Assembly (NCBI GenBank): GCA_030704615.1
Contig: CM060732.1
Coordinates: 19,158,001-19,222,000 of the forward strand
Direction: 5' to 3'
Length of the DNA stretch: 64,000 bases
From: Takakia lepidozioides
Taxonomy: Eukaryota; Streptophyta; Takakiopsida; Takakiales; Takakiaceae
The notes below the pieces were generated by a model. It was not told the DNA's origin, ran no database searches, and was given only the letters and a program-made list of their open reading frames with translations. The translations under genes and the position numbers were made by a program. This document shows positions 30,244-40,774 of the stretch, piece by piece. The stretch's first letter is position 1. Each line of letters opens with the position of its first letter.

Positions 30244-32142
30244 TCAGCCCTGCCAACAAACAAACAATGAAGACATACCCACCTTCCAATATGGCAGGTT
30301 CCAAAGGATTGACCTTCGCTTCATGCCATGGGATTTGGCAGGGCACACATTCCGGCGACGGCTGCCAAATGTTTCCATGAACCTCTCGTTTTCCTCCGCA
30401 TTTTGGAGCTGATCCACAGTGGATACTTGGGGGGGGGGGGGGTTGTCTATGATCGGAGGCTCCATTGAAGTGGTTGCGATTGCGTCTATATGGATGGCCT
30501 GCTGGTAAGAATTTTCTGTGCCCCTGGTACACCATTTGCTCAGTGCACTGGAGTGCCTGGCATCAAGATTGGGCCCGCACACGGGACAAGCCTTGTAGCC
30601 CCCAACTGCACACCCTGCTAGCATGGCATATGCAGGATAGTCATGTACTAACCACATCAGAATGGCTCTCATGACAAAGGTCCTTGATCCTTCATTGCCA
30701 GATGCATCATTAGCCCTAACACCTTCCCACAACACGGTCAGCTCATCCACCAGAGGCTGCAAGAACACATCCGCATTGGTCTTCTTCACGGATGTCGGCC
30801 TTGGAATTAAGAGTGTCAACATCATAAAAAAAGGCTTTGTGCTCAGCCAAGGAGGAAGGTTGTAGTTCATGAGCAAGACTAGCCACGTAGACCATTTTGT
30901 TGATTTATCACCAAAGGGATTGATACCATCCCATGCCAGACCTAGTCGCAAGTTGCGAGGTTCAGCTGCAAAAGCAGGCCATGTATCGTCAATGTATTTC
31001 CATGCAAGGCTGTCAGGCGGGTGTCTCATCTTCCCATCTTGACTTTGGTTCTCCATGTGCCACACCATAAGCTTAGATATCTCCTTGCACTTGTACATGC
31101 GCTGCAGCCGGGGAATCGAGGGGAAATGCCGCAAGACCTTCTGTGGAACCAACATCTTCATGCCAGGGATGTATCGAGGTGCCCCACATTTAGGGCAAGA
31201 TGGTGCATCCTGCAGATCTCCCCTGTATAGCACACATCCCTTCTCACAAGCATGGATGCTATCGTAATTAAGCCCAGCTTTTGTTATAAGTTTCTTCGCT
31301 TCGTAATGAGATTTGGGCAAAAAGTTTCCTTCAGGCAATAGATGTCCGTGAAAAAGTTTCAGAAGCTCATCCATCGCTGCGTTTGTGACACCATGAATAG
31401 CACTAACATTGAGCAAAAGCAACGTCGCACTCAAGCAGCTCGTGGGGCAGCCAACATACAGAGGTGTGGTTGCTTGATGCTGAAATTGGAAAGCAGCACC
31501 GTCATCCCCATCCCCATGACTTTGTCCATCATGATGGCGCTCGTCTTCTCCAAGCCCTTCATCCTCATTAATGGTGCTTTGCACATTATCTGCAACTGCA
31601 AATGTTTCCTGCAACATGCGAATGATGTCGACGTCGGGGTCTAGATTCTCTCCACCACGAACAGGAACAGGGCTAATCTGTCTTTCCACATTATCCTCAG
31701 GAGGGCTACGTTCTTCCACAAAGTCTTCGTCTTCGGAGTCGACACTCTCCACCTGCATGTTCACCTGCAAACAGACGTGGTAGTTGGGTTGGACATCCAA
31801 TGATTGGAGTGGTAAAGGACGCAGACGCGCGAACAACTGCTCAGCGATTAATGCGATTAATGCTGAAGAACCACGTGGCGTAACCAGGCGGGCCGCCCGT
31901 GTGTCTGACCTTTTGGGCTGACTTTGACTTTTCCCTCCGGATGAGTGGACCGACTCACTGAAGCGCGGTAACACATGGACGCGGACGTGGACGACGATGT
32001 GGATGCCGACGTGGCGGCGCCACGACAAGCACCACTGCTGCCACGTGGCCACGGGCCCGGGGCGCCACGTGGTAGTAGACCACATAACTTGCAGTGCTAC
32101 ATGCCCAGTGGCAATTGCGACTGCGGAAGTTGGCGCAACCAC
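30244..32142 (-). CDS. TNP2-type CACTA transposase, first exon
   Basis: An open frame of 632 codons. An N-terminal Arg/Trp-rich and acidic region (VESVDSEDEDFVEERSPPED) is followed by the transposase core: KLFHGHLLPEGNFLPKSHYE, the zinc-like CPKCGAPRYIP, the highly conserved LRLGLAWDGINPFGDKST, YNLPPWLSTKPFFMMLTLLI, LQPLVDELTVLWEGV and VHDYPAYAMLAGCAVGGYKA followed by CPVC. The end WNLPYWK is followed by a GTGGGTATG donor (about 30,286), so the last 14 codons to 30,244 are intronic. The intron runs to about 29,983. The protein is the DDE-type recombinase that cuts and inserts CACTA elements in the nucleus. The poly-G tract near 30,430 lies within the coding part and encodes Pro. Confidence 0.85.
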   Translation of the reverse strand: MVAPTSAVAIATGHVALQVMWSTTTWRPGPVATWQQWCLSWRRHVGIHIVVHVRVHVLPRFSESVHSSGGKSQSQPKRSDTRAARLVTPRGSSALIALIAEQLFARLRPLPLQSLDVQPNYHVCLQVNMQVESVDSEDEDFVEERSPPEDNVERQISPVPVRGGENLDPDVDIIRMLQETFAVADNVQSTINEDEGLGEDERHHDGQSHGDGDDGAAFQFQHQATTPLYVGCPTSCLSATLLLLNVSAIHGVTNAAMDELLKLFHGHLLPEGNFLPKSHYEAKKLITKAGLNYDSIHACEKGCVLYRGDLQDAPSCPKCGAPRYIPGMKMLVPQKVLRHFPSIPRLQRMYKCKEISKLMVWHMENQSQDGKMRHPPDSLAWKYIDDTWPAFAAEPRNLRLGLAWDGINPFGDKSTKWSTWLVLLMNYNLPPWLSTKPFFMMLTLLIPRPTSVKKTNADVFLQPLVDELTVLWEGVRANDASGNEGSRTFVMRAILMWLVHDYPAYAMLAGCAVGGYKACPVCGPNLDARHSSALSKWCTRGTENSYQQAIHIDAIATTSMEPPIIDNPPPPQVSTVDQLQNAEENERFMETFGSRRRNVCPAKSHGMKRRSILWNLPYWKVGMSSLFVCWQG

Positions 32143-32229
32143 TGCTTTACTACTTTACATGAAGTGCTTGAAATTACTTGAACAATCATTCATAGTGATT
32201 CATGCTTTGGAGTTTTGGTGTTTGTAGTG

Positions 32230-33600
32230 AGTCGACTAGTAATGCCATACAAGAGAACTAATCATGCATTAGAAATGCACAAACGATGAAAGACATGCAT
32301 GAAACAAAATGAAATGAAAATGAATGAAATGAAAATGAATGAAATGAAACAAAATGGTACTTTATTACATCTGCGGAAAGCTCAAAGAGCTTATGGGACA
32401 AAATGAAAAACACAAAATAAAAAAGCAGCCCAAAAGCTACTGCTGCTCTGGGGATTGCCTAAGGGTCAAGGCCTCGTGCAAGTCAAGCAGTTCTGATCCT
32501 CATAGTGCAAGACTTCAGTGAGTTCCACGGAATAGACCATCTACCCATGGAGGTTTCTTGTAGTTATTGATCCACAGGGAATCATAGGTAAATCTTGTGC
32601 TTGAAATTTGGCCCTCTAGGATGAATCTGGACCACACTCTATCCCTGCTCCTTCAGCTATCCATGCCCCTGCACAAATCATGCATTCATCCTTGCCTTGC
32701 TGCTAGTAGCTGACAATGACAACCTACATTTGTTCTAGGAAACACCCAACTCAGCTTATCACACTAGTTCCTATGCTCAATTGCGTCTGCTACTCTCTGA
32801 AAATGTAGCAGGCATTCACCTTTTTGCCTCGGTTGTCCCATCATTGACTGGGGGCAGAAAAGTATTCATTCCACAGCTTCTCGTCATGTCTGTTACTTGT
32901 TTTTTGATACTTTCCTGTTGTCACATAGCAGTATCAGGTCAAAGTCACTCCAAACTAGATTCACTCAACCAGTTAACTTGCATAATTCAACATGGAAATT
33001 TTGGACCGATTCTAATAAGAGGGAAAAACAGGGTGAAATGTGCTGAAGAAGATGCCTTCATTAACAATGTCTGATTTTATCAATTGTGCCGTTGCTGCCA
33101 GTTGACCATCTACCCATGCAGGTTTCTTGTAGCTTCATAGTTAATCTGGAGCTTGAAGTCTGGCCCTCTTGGGTGAATCTGCACCCACACTCTATCCTTG
33201 CTCCTTCAACTATCCATGCCTCGCACGAATCATGCATACAACCTTGCCTTGTTGCTAGCAGTTGACGATGACAGCCTAGACTTGTTCTAGGAAGCACCCA
33301 ACTCAACTTATCACACTAGTTCCTACGCTCAATTGCATCTGCTACTCTCTATAATCCAACAAACATTCACCTTCTTGCCTCGATTGTCCCACCATTGACT
33401 GGGGTCAGAAAAATATTCATTCCACAACTTCTCCTCGTCTGTGTTACCTGTTTCTGATACTTTCCTGTTGTCACATTGGCAGAATCATGTCAAAGTCACT
33501 CCAAACTATCAAAGCTTCACTCAACCAGCTAACTTGCAGAATTCAGACATGAATAATTAGGGGCGATTCTGATAAGAGGGGAAAACAAGGTGAAATTGAA
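32230..33600. repeat. Dispersed PPR-associated repeat modules
   Basis: Bases 32,290-32,345 hold a short aatgaaatgaaa tandem repeat. Bases 32,539-32,760 and 33,104-33,310 are two copies of the module with accatctacccatg, ggtttcttgtag, acactctatcc(c/t)tgctcctt and ctaga(c/t)ttgttctaggaa. Both are followed by tcattgactggggtcagaaa-like and cagctaacttgca(t/g)aattca-like pieces, so the two form one imperfect tandem duplication of about 560 bp (32,540-33,103 and 33,104-33,610). Confidence 0.7.
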
Positions 33601-33609
33601 GAAGGTGCC

Positions 33610-33840
33610 TTCATTAGCAGTCATTACACTCTATCCTTCGCTCAGCCATATTGTTGAACACTCCCTGTCCACAAGGGTATTGTTCAAAATGACATTTGCC
33701 ACAATTCCAGCTTTGACGATGCAACCATGGACCTCTTTGCCCTTCCCCAGCAGGCTCGCACATGCACTACAAACGCAAACAACTGGTTGTGGCAAACTGG
33801 GAGCAATATGTGTCAGAAGAAACCACTTATACAAATCTAC
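33610..33840 (-). pseudogene. PPR fragment
   Basis: The minus strand contains CSACASLLGKGKEVHGCIVK followed by AGIVANVILNNTLVDRECST, a single PPR segment closely related to those in 38.7-38.9 kb. There is no longer frame. Confidence 0.6.
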
Positions 33841-34162
33841 AGCTTACAGGCTGTCTCTATCCTCAAAATTGACAGCACATCACCCGTTGCTATGACATAT
33901 ATTACCCTAGACACACATTGCCCTAACTGCCATCCCCCAAGATGCTACCCCCACCAAACTTCTCTCACTTGGGTCCTTGCAAGGCTGATTTCCAGCTTTG
34001 ACTCTGTGCATGGGGCCTATCGGACAACATACACCAGCAAGCCCTCCCCCTATCCTGCATCAACTCATCTCGGTCTTATCAACTGCACAACGTATGATGG
34101 GAGTGAGTGCAACATGGGAAAGAGCCACAACACATGATGAGCTGTAGGGAAGAAGCAACATC

Positions 34163-34771
34163 GTGCAAGTAAAGCAAACGATGAAGCAGAAAGACGAGGC
34201 AACATGGGAGAAGGGAAAATGGGGTCCAAAGGCTGAGAAGGTCAACTGGTCAACAATGAGGAACTGGCTCTGGAGCACTATGTTGATGATTAAAGGGAGC
34301 AGCAAATACATGTGGGGCATCGCAGCAAAGTGCATGCCAAGGAGGGTCAGAATAGTGCAAGAAAGACTCCATGGATGGTGGGCAGCCAAGGGAGATGCAG
34401 TGAGACAAGGCACTCATGGCAAGGGAGCTGCCAAGACAAAACTGTTGATTAGGCTACGGAGAAAAAAGAAAGCACAAGATCAACTACGAGGAAAAGTAGC
34501 AATTCAAGCATGGGAGCTGATGCTAAAACATGAGGAGGAAGACATACGAGGTGAAGCATCAAGGGAACCAGTAGGAGATGAGGAAGATGGAGCACATTTT
34601 CTTGTCAAAGGTTGGCGGCGAAGAATGCAACCCAGCAATCAAAAAGTGAGGCACCCGAGGCTGGACTGCTGCAAAGAGGTACAAAGACAGGAACTGAGAA
34701 TGAGATGTTGCCTTTCGGTGAAGTTCCCCACACAAGGGCTGTTTGGCAAGCAAAACCCCAGGCAAGGATGA
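34163..34771 (+). CDS. Unknown basic ORF, 202 codons
   Basis: Open frame with a strongly basic, Lys/Arg/Trp/Met-rich product (KTKLLIRLRRKKKAQDQLRG in the middle). No domain is recognised. It overlaps the next ORF by 160 bases in a different frame. Coding status is uncertain. The pair stands out because the surrounding kilobases are full of stops. Confidence 0.3.
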   Translation: MQVKQTMKQKDEATWEKGKWGPKAEKVNWSTMRNWLWSTMLMIKGSSKYMWGIAAKCMPRRVRIVQERLHGWWAAKGDAVRQGTHGKGAAKTKLLIRLRRKKKAQDQLRGKVAIQAWELMLKHEEEDIRGEASREPVGDEEDGAHFLVKGWRRRMQPSNQKVRHPRLDCCKEVQRQELRMRCCLSVKFPTQGLFGKQNPRQG

Positions 34772-35232
34772 GAGGTGAATCTGGGATAAAACCAGCAGCT
34801 AGGAGTGAGGAAAGACACAAGGAAGGGCAACAATACCTTGTCAAATCTGAGGGTGATGGCTGGAGAAAATTAAACAAGGACTGGAAGTATGGGAGCAGCA
34901 ATCGCATGAAGAAAAATCTGCCTGAGACGCTGAAGAGTGAAAGGGAGGAAGACAGACACCTCGCTTATGAAAAGTGGAAGGGCAGGGTAGAAAACCTGAT
35001 GCCTGAAATTGATGGGAGCTCGTGGGAGACTCTGCCAAGAAGACTCCAATCAGCTGTTGCCAACAATCGGAGATCGCCCTTGGCTGGCGCAACACCACAA
35101 AATAAGTGCAGCCCTGATAGCATGGTGAGTGGGGCACCAACAGAGCCAGAAAATGAGGGAGAAGGAAGAGACTTCCCTGCCAAGAAAGTCAATGCGGGCC
35201 TGCAGTGGCATGCAAGGAAAGGGACACCGTAA
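34612..35232 (+). CDS. Unknown hydrophilic ORF, 206 codons
   Basis: Open frame starting MAAKNATQQSKSEAPEAG, very hydrophilic, with many Lys/Glu/Arg and no hydrophobic core, probably disordered. It overlaps the preceding ORF in another frame; if both are real a frameshift or splice would link them. It could also be long, low-stop A/G-rich sequence. It is followed at once by a region of periodic palindromes. Confidence 0.3.
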   Translation: MAAKNATQQSKSEAPEAGLLQRGTKTGTENEMLPFGEVPHTRAVWQAKPQARMRGESGIKPAARSEERHKEGQQYLVKSEGDGWRKLNKDWKYGSSNRMKKNLPETLKSEREEDRHLAYEKWKGRVENLMPEIDGSSWETLPRRLQSAVANNRRSPLAGATPQNKCSPDSMVSGAPTEPENEGEGRDFPAKKVNAGLQWHARKGTP

Positions 35233-35266
35233 GTGTTGCCAACAGATGTACAACATTGCAAGGAAA

Positions 35267-35515
35267 GTGAATATCGGCAACGACATTCAGAAACCTCGAG
35301 TGAGGAACACTCACCAATATGTCAACGGAACATACAAAATTTACAAAAAAATCTCTGGAGCTCACAACAGCTCTGGATGTGAATGTCGTCAACGCCATTC
35401 ACAAAATTCCATTCAAGGACACTGCAAACTCACACTGAGTTGCTAATCCAGGTGAATGCAATCTCTAGGTTTGGAAGGACACAGACATAGAAGTGAATGT
35501 CGGCACCAACATTCA
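35267..35515. repeat. Three palindromes at 111-bp spacing
   Basis: gtgaatatcggcaacgacat at about 35,267, gtgaatgtcgtcaacgccat at 35,379 and gtgaatgtcggcaccaacat at about 35,490 are each followed by tca(c/g), so every copy is an inverted repeat (GTGAATGTCG / CGACATTCAC) around a 3-5 base loop. The DNA between them is not obviously repeated. Confidence 0.65.
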
Positions 35516-36094
35516 CTTTGGATCTGTGATTACAGTGCTAACAAAGTCTAAAAATTTCTCAGTAGGACATTGCACGTGTAGACATTTGCATCATGGCCCA
35601 CTCTCCCCAACCTGACTGTCAAAGTCGTTGGACCGCAAAATGTTACCGTCCTTGGAGAACTCTCGGAAAAAACAGTATCTCTAGGTGAGACCTCTCCACT
35701 TCCTTATGTATGCCTCCAATGTCATTTGAGGTGGGGAAACAATTGAAATGTTCAAGTCCTTCAAAGTCTGCTCGAGCACAATGGTGGCGCGCTTCTCCAG
35801 CTGGCTTCATAGTGAATGGCGGTACCACCAGTCACAAACTGCTGGTGTGGATAACCATAAACAGAGGAGTACAAAGCAAATCTTCTGAATCCTATCACTC
35901 CCCAGAGCGGCAGGGCTTCGCCGAGAGGAGAGAGAATGAGGGAGAATGCATTGGATTTATAGTTGTGGATTCGGATTGTGAGGACATGTGTGGAGAATCA
36001 TACATCCGGATGCGCGGATGGACATAATCATAGATGAGCAATCGGATTAGCATGCGGACGGGCATCTCATCCAATGATTAGCCCTAAATTATAG

Positions 36095-36180
36095 GCACGG
36101 GGGGTCTCCCGTACTCGTATACTGGCGTGCTGCTCATCCAATGATTACCCCTACGTGCTAGGCACGGGGAGCCTCCTGTA
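36095..36180. repeat. Two copies of the dispersed GGGAG/CTCCC palindrome
   Basis: gcacggggggtctcccgtac at 36,095-36,114 and gcacggggagcctcctgta at 36,162-36,180, both within a local repeat that also contains tcatccaatgattaccccta-like sequence. See the separate finding for the other copies. Confidence 0.7.
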
Positions 36181-36654
36181 CTCTAGAAAGCGGAGGCGTG
36201 CCCTGACATCTCGCCACCGTCCAGCGCGGTGAATTGATGGGCCGCGCCTTGCAAGCTCTGTGCCCTTTGGCACCCATCATAAATCTCGCGCGAAAGATCT
36301 CGTGCCCGGAGATGGCATGCGGCGCGGGTGGGGCAGGACCAGTAACGTGGCATGGACGGGCGGAGGGAGGTCGGATCTGACTGGCGGATCAAATCTGGCG
36401 GATCAAAATCTGACGGACGCACACGGACTGTCATCAACTGCCACGAGCCGTCTCAAACTTTAATTGATGCCGGATGAACTGGCCATTATGGCCAGAGTCT
36501 GCCACTGCATACCACCAACAGCCTAGGATATTAAAAGCTACGGCGCAAGGACTGCATGGCAGCCGCGTGGCTTAACGGGGAGGGGTGTGGCGACATCTGA
36601 TCATCATGGCCAAGGGGCCATGCATGCATGGAATGGGCATTGCATGGGCTGGCA

Positions 36655-36676
36655 GACAGGGTATAAAAGGGCCCCA
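36655..36676 (+). promoter_or_regulatory. TATA-box core promoter
   Basis: gacagggtataaaagggccc contains a textbook plant TATA box (TATAAAAG) about 250 bases upstream of an ATG in good context. A C/T-rich likely transcription start (ctttctgcgcctcacttc) follows about 30 bases downstream. Confidence 0.65.
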
Positions 36677-36699
36677 TTTCTCTTTCTGCGCCTCACTTC

Positions 36700-36946
36700 A
36701 TTCCCAACTCCACGGCGAAGCCCTGCTGAAAATTCCCCAAAGCTGAGAGTGGAGAGCGGAGACCGAGGGCTGAGTGGTGAGGGAGGCTGAGTGGTCAGGG
36801 CTGATTGCAGAGGAGGGCAAAGAGGGCTGAGGGCTCATTGCAGAGCAGGGCAGAGAGGGCTGAGGGCTAAGGGCTGTAAGGAGGCTTGGAGGGTTGAGGA
36901 GGAGGCATAATCACATAGCGACTGTCCAAATGGCTTCAAGCTCAAG
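36700..36946 (+). CDS. 5' leader and short first coding exon (MASSSR…)
   Basis: Downstream of the TATA box lies a purine-rich leader with a repeated gagggctga(g/t)(g/t)g(c/g)t motif (36,765-36,900). ATG is at 36,930-36,932 in the context ccaaATGGCT, encoding MASSS and part of an Arg codon before a GTAATTTCG splice donor (exon end 36,946, GT at 36,947-36,948). Short first exons beginning MASSS are common in plant genes. The downstream exons could not be identified; the DUF8039-like frame at 40.8 kb is on the same strand, but the distance and the intervening repeat insertions make any link speculative. Confidence 0.45.
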
Positions 36947-36949
36947 GTA

Positions 36950-37900
36950 ATTTCGTAATACATAGTTCATTTTTGTCACAATCTGCATTTTCAGTTCGTG
37001 TAGGAAAATGCTATCACGCCTCTGAAATTGCGTAAAAATTATTGAAGGGTAGAGAGGTCAAGAATTTTATTATCTTTTTGGTGATTTTTGTTTTTTTTAA
37101 TTAATTATTTATTTGTTTAAAGGGCAAAAAAGTGAAGAAGCACGGGAGGCCTCCCATGCTATTCACCTACGAAACTTGTCGGACACATGAGATGTGAGGA
37201 TGTGCTAGCTCAACATCTAAAACATTTTGCGTCTTTTGAGTTCGGGGAGTCTGTTTCGCATCAGGGGATATTTTCCAAATCAAGAGAGTCTGTATTTTCC
37301 AGAAGAAGAGTAGTAGAAAGGTGAAGAAGCACGAGAGGCCTCCCGTGCTCTTCTTGGTCATAAAAGATGTGAGGATGTCTGCTAGCACTAGAAGCATTCG
37401 TGTCTTTTCCGAATCGACTGCATGTCCAAAACCACTGAGGGAACAACTTTGAGATGTTTGTTACTACTGCACAGTCGTAACGGATAAATTCACATTTCTA
37501 ATGGCGGATAGAAGTTGCATCGATGACTCCGCAGTCGGCACAATATTCGCGGCGATTTATTCAATTACGTAAATTGTTTTTTTTTTAAAAACAACAATTA
37601 CAAGTGGTTTTAAGCACTAGAGAACGACTCTTAACAACTAGGCATTCATTGCACACCCTATTCGAAAATGGAATTTTTATAAGTGCTCCACATGGCTCAT
37701 GATGTGGAATATTTTAATGTATTTTAGGGCTTGTGTGGCTCGTAGAGATTGTTCTAATCGTCGGATGTAAAATGATCTAAGGGTGGAAGAGTAACTTTGT
37801 CCTTTGCCTGAATTTGTCTAAGTGTTGGGAGAGGGATGGAGGCTTGAGAGAGAGACGAACAAGTGATGTGAGAAGGACGAAGACCAAATCGAGGCCCATG
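36950..37900. other. AT-rich spacer or intron with two palindromes
   Basis: No coding sequence was recognised. Two near-perfect palindromes, gcacgggaggcctcccatgc (37,140-37,159) and gcacgagaggcctcccgtgc (37,329-37,348), sit in a local duplication: both are preceded by gtgaagaa and followed by a (t/c)ttc then a gatgtgaggatgt-containing segment. The stretch may be the first intron of the gene with the promoter at 36.66 kb. Confidence 0.5.
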
Positions 37901-37984
37901 TCATGTTGTTGCAAGCGTTTATGGCGTCAAGGGCACATTATGTGCAAATGTGGGCTCTTGGCTCCCCTTTGTACCATGATTTGG

Positions 37985-38115
37985 TATTCTTCCTGATGAT
38001 CACAAGGTTCTTGGGGAATCAGCTTGGTCTTAGCAACCCATATTTTAATCTCTGCCCGCTCAGCTGCACCGTGGTGGTTCTTACGAACCAATCCCACATT
38101 ACCTGACTAGAGATA
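37985..38115 (-). repeat. Dispersed repeat family, inverted copy
   Basis: Reverse complement matches the block at 48,140-48,290 and 19,620-19,765: gtaatgtgggattggttcgt, aaccaccacggtgcagctga, gctaagaccaagctgat, aaccttgtgatcatcaggaa. Confidence 0.75.
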
Positions 38116-38199
38116 CAAGCAGCACGCACAAGAGGTCTTCTTGGGTTCATGGTCAGTCTAATCCGCAATGGGTCATGACACAAGGTAGAGGACAATGTG

Positions 38200-39060
38200 G
38201 TGAGGGCACCTTCTTCTTCGAGCTATTTCAGCCTGTTTTTCCGAGATGTAGTGTCGTGGAGTGCGATGCTTGCAGATATGCACAGCAGGGACGTGGGATG
38301 GAGGCTTTGGAGACCTATGAAGTTGCGAAGGGAGAGTTTGATAACATGGCTGAACAAGATGTTGTCTCAAGGAACACGCTGAATCTCGCAAGATATGGCC
38401 AGCATGTGTGCGGGATGAGGGCATTGGAGACATATGAGCAAATGTTGAGAAGAGGTGCAGCCTGACCGGGTCACGTTCATTTGTGTTTGCAATGCATGTG
38501 CAAACCTGGCGGCCCTGGAGACTTGGTAAAGGGCAAAGAGGTCCATCGTGACATTGTCAAAGCTGGAACTGTACCAGATGTAACAATACCTCGTCGACAT
38601 GTATGCCAAACGTGGGAGCATTCCCTTGTGGACAAGGAGTGTTTAACAATATGGCTGAGCGAAATGTGGTGTGGTGGAATGTGATGATCGCAGGACATGC
38701 ACAACAAGGGCGGGGATTGCGGGTTTTGGAGACCTATGAGCAAATGATGTGGGTCTAGGGGGTGAAGCCCGAGCACATTACGTTTGTTTGTGTTTGTAGT
38801 GCATGTGCGAGCCTGTTGGAGAAGGGCAAAGAGGTCCATGGTTGCATCGTCAAAGCTGGAATTGTGGTAGATGTCATTCTGAACATGAATACCCCTTCTA
38901 GATAGGGAGTGTTCAACAATATGGCTGAGCGAAATGTGGTGTCGTGGAAAGTGCTGATCGCAGGACATGCACAACAGGGGCGGGGATTGCAGGTTTTGGA
39001 GACCTATGAGCAGTTGATGTGGGAGGGGGTGAAGTCCGACCACATTACGTTCAGAGAGTT
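38200..39060 (+). pseudogene. Decayed PPR gene fragment
   Basis: Plus-strand blocks read AEQDVVSRNTLNLARYGQ, RALETYEQMLRRG, then a VHRDIV-like segment in another frame, AERNVVWWNVMIAGHAQQGR, LETYEQMMWV, VKPEHITFVCVCSACASLLE, KGKEVHGCIVKAGIVVDVIL, and again AERNVVSWKVLIAGHAQQGR with VKSDHITF. These are consecutive PLS-type PPR motifs. The last block nearly repeats the one about 280 bases earlier. Several stops and shifts break the frame, so no protein is expected. The family's usual role is sequence-specific organellar RNA binding. The fragment is bordered by the dispersed repeat at 38.0 kb. Confidence 0.75.
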
Positions 39061-39129
39061 CAAATGCCTCTCTACCATGACCTTGCTTAGCTAACCATGC
39101 CTTGCTGATGTTGTTGTCTTGCACTTGAG

Positions 39130-40700
39130 CTGTTTTTGGACACTGGCTGGAACATCCACAAGGCGGCTCTGCTCGAGAGAGAAATCAGCTTGAATGCAGG
39201 GGCAGATTTTGAGATCACAATCGCCACTCAGAACGTTGTTCTTTGCACCGGCATGGCATGTCAGCATGCATATCAGCCCAAACTCATTACTCCGTGAGCC
39301 TTCCACTGCCGGAGTGTGCCCATTCAAGCCAGATCTTCGAAACGCAGGGATGGCCGTTCACCGCAAGTTGAAGAAGGAGTATTCTTAAAACACGGGTACT
39401 CATAATCTGAAAATGGCTCCAGCTTATGTTGCTTGAGTGCAACTATGAGTGTGGTTGGCTTGGCAGCTTTACATCTGGTCCATCCCACTCGATATGATGA
39501 GCAGGTTCAGCTTGACTTCTCTCACACAAAAGACGCTGCCAAGATGGGGTTTGCTGCCCTAGATGACTTCCCGTCGTTGTTCTGGGCTGCAACATACAAT
39601 TAATCTGGCCCATGGCGAGGGGCCTTGCCTTCCACCAATCATCTGTAAGTCCTGTGAAACTGTTTTTGTGGCAGTTTGTAAGCAGTGGGCAGTGATGGTG
39701 GGCTGTTGTAGGATTTGATGAACTCAATGTCGTGTACTGACAACAACCCCTCATCTCTTATGTAAGCATTCAACAAGCCAAGTTGACTGCAGAGCATATT
39801 CAGCCCCCCACGTTTCTAGTTGCCTAATGTTCTTCATCTCCTGGGCATAGCATTTTCCAGGGTCTCCATCTGTGATGACACACTATCTTCTCATGTGGTT
39901 CAGCTTCTGGTCTTGCACTTATTTGCACCACCCCAATGAAGGGCGTTCCCACCTGCTTGATTCTCTCTATATGGTTGTCTTGGGTCTTGGCAGGGTTTCC
40001 CACAACCGTCTTTCCTTTTCAGACTGCCAGTCATCAGCCTCGTTCTCCAATGCTTCACTTTCTTCCCAAGTGAAGTGCTCTCCTCTTTTATGTTTCAACG
40101 TCCCTGCATGTGTCTTTTCCTTCATCTCCCGTGGTGCTTGATAGGAGGGAACAGATCTCCTCAAAAACATCCTGAACTAAGCTGAGATTGTTCTCTTCTG
40201 TTATTTGCTGCTAGGTCCTCTGGATCTTCCTCCTTGTTTCTTCTTTTTAGCTTCTTCATCTGCAATTGTGTGTAGCTGTGTCATGAGCATAGAAGATATG
40301 AGTGTTAAAAATAGTTCCATGTTCTGGGCTTCTGTCTGCTCAGCCTCTCTCTTATCTGCATCAATTGAGAGTCACGCTCAATTCATCTGATTTATTACAT
40401 TAGTCCATACGTTATGAGAGGTGAGAGGTAAGTATATTTAGACGATCCAGGATATATCGTTCCTATTCAAGCACTGTCGAGAGAACAGGAGACCTCCCCT
40501 GCTCGTAAAGTACTTGAGAGGTTACTGGGTATGTAGGTACCTACCTACTAGCTGGTAGCTTCTACATAGGGTCTAGATAGGACGAGAGACCTCCCGTCGT
40601 CAAGATATCCCCGAAATTGATAAGGAAGACCTTGATTCTTGAGAATGTCCCATACCACTTGATCTTTTACCTTGATCTTCATCTTTTCATCTCCACAATT
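39130..40700. other. Mostly unassigned; possible minus-strand coding remnants
   Basis: Minus-strand stretches such as SSMLMTQLHTIADEEAKKKK (about 40,310-40,250) and WEESEALENEADDWQSEKER (about 40,060-40,000) look like hydrophilic protein and are linked by open DNA. No family is recognised and stops separate them. Palindromes aacaggagacctcccctgct (about 40,484) and gacgagagacctcccgtcgt (40,581-40,600) lie at the right end. Confidence 0.3.
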
Positions 40701-40774
40701 CAAGTCTGTCTTCATCAGTCGACGAATCCGGTCCTACCCTAGACTTAAATTGTTCGGGAATTAGTAACTAGGTA

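Larger units (their letters stand above)
25854..32230 (-). mobile_element. Coding CACTA (EnSpm-like) transposon, one terminus seen
   Basis: The left terminus CACTAGAAGGAAAAACGGC at 25,854 is followed by repeated ccacggctctgcc and ccacggctttta units, the form expected of CACTA subterminal repeats. The minus strand carries a TNP2-type transposase gene with DUF4218-like and DUF4216-like parts (32.1-28.0 kb) and one further unknown ORF (27.6-26.6 kb). The opposite terminus (…CTAGTG) was sought to the right of 32.1 kb but not found, so the right boundary given is only the approximate upstream end of the gene. The 3-bp flank on the left is CCT. Confidence 0.75.

Noticed and set aside
38477-39124. 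215-codon minus-strand frame
   Set aside because: It is antisense to recognisable PPR motifs on the plus strand.
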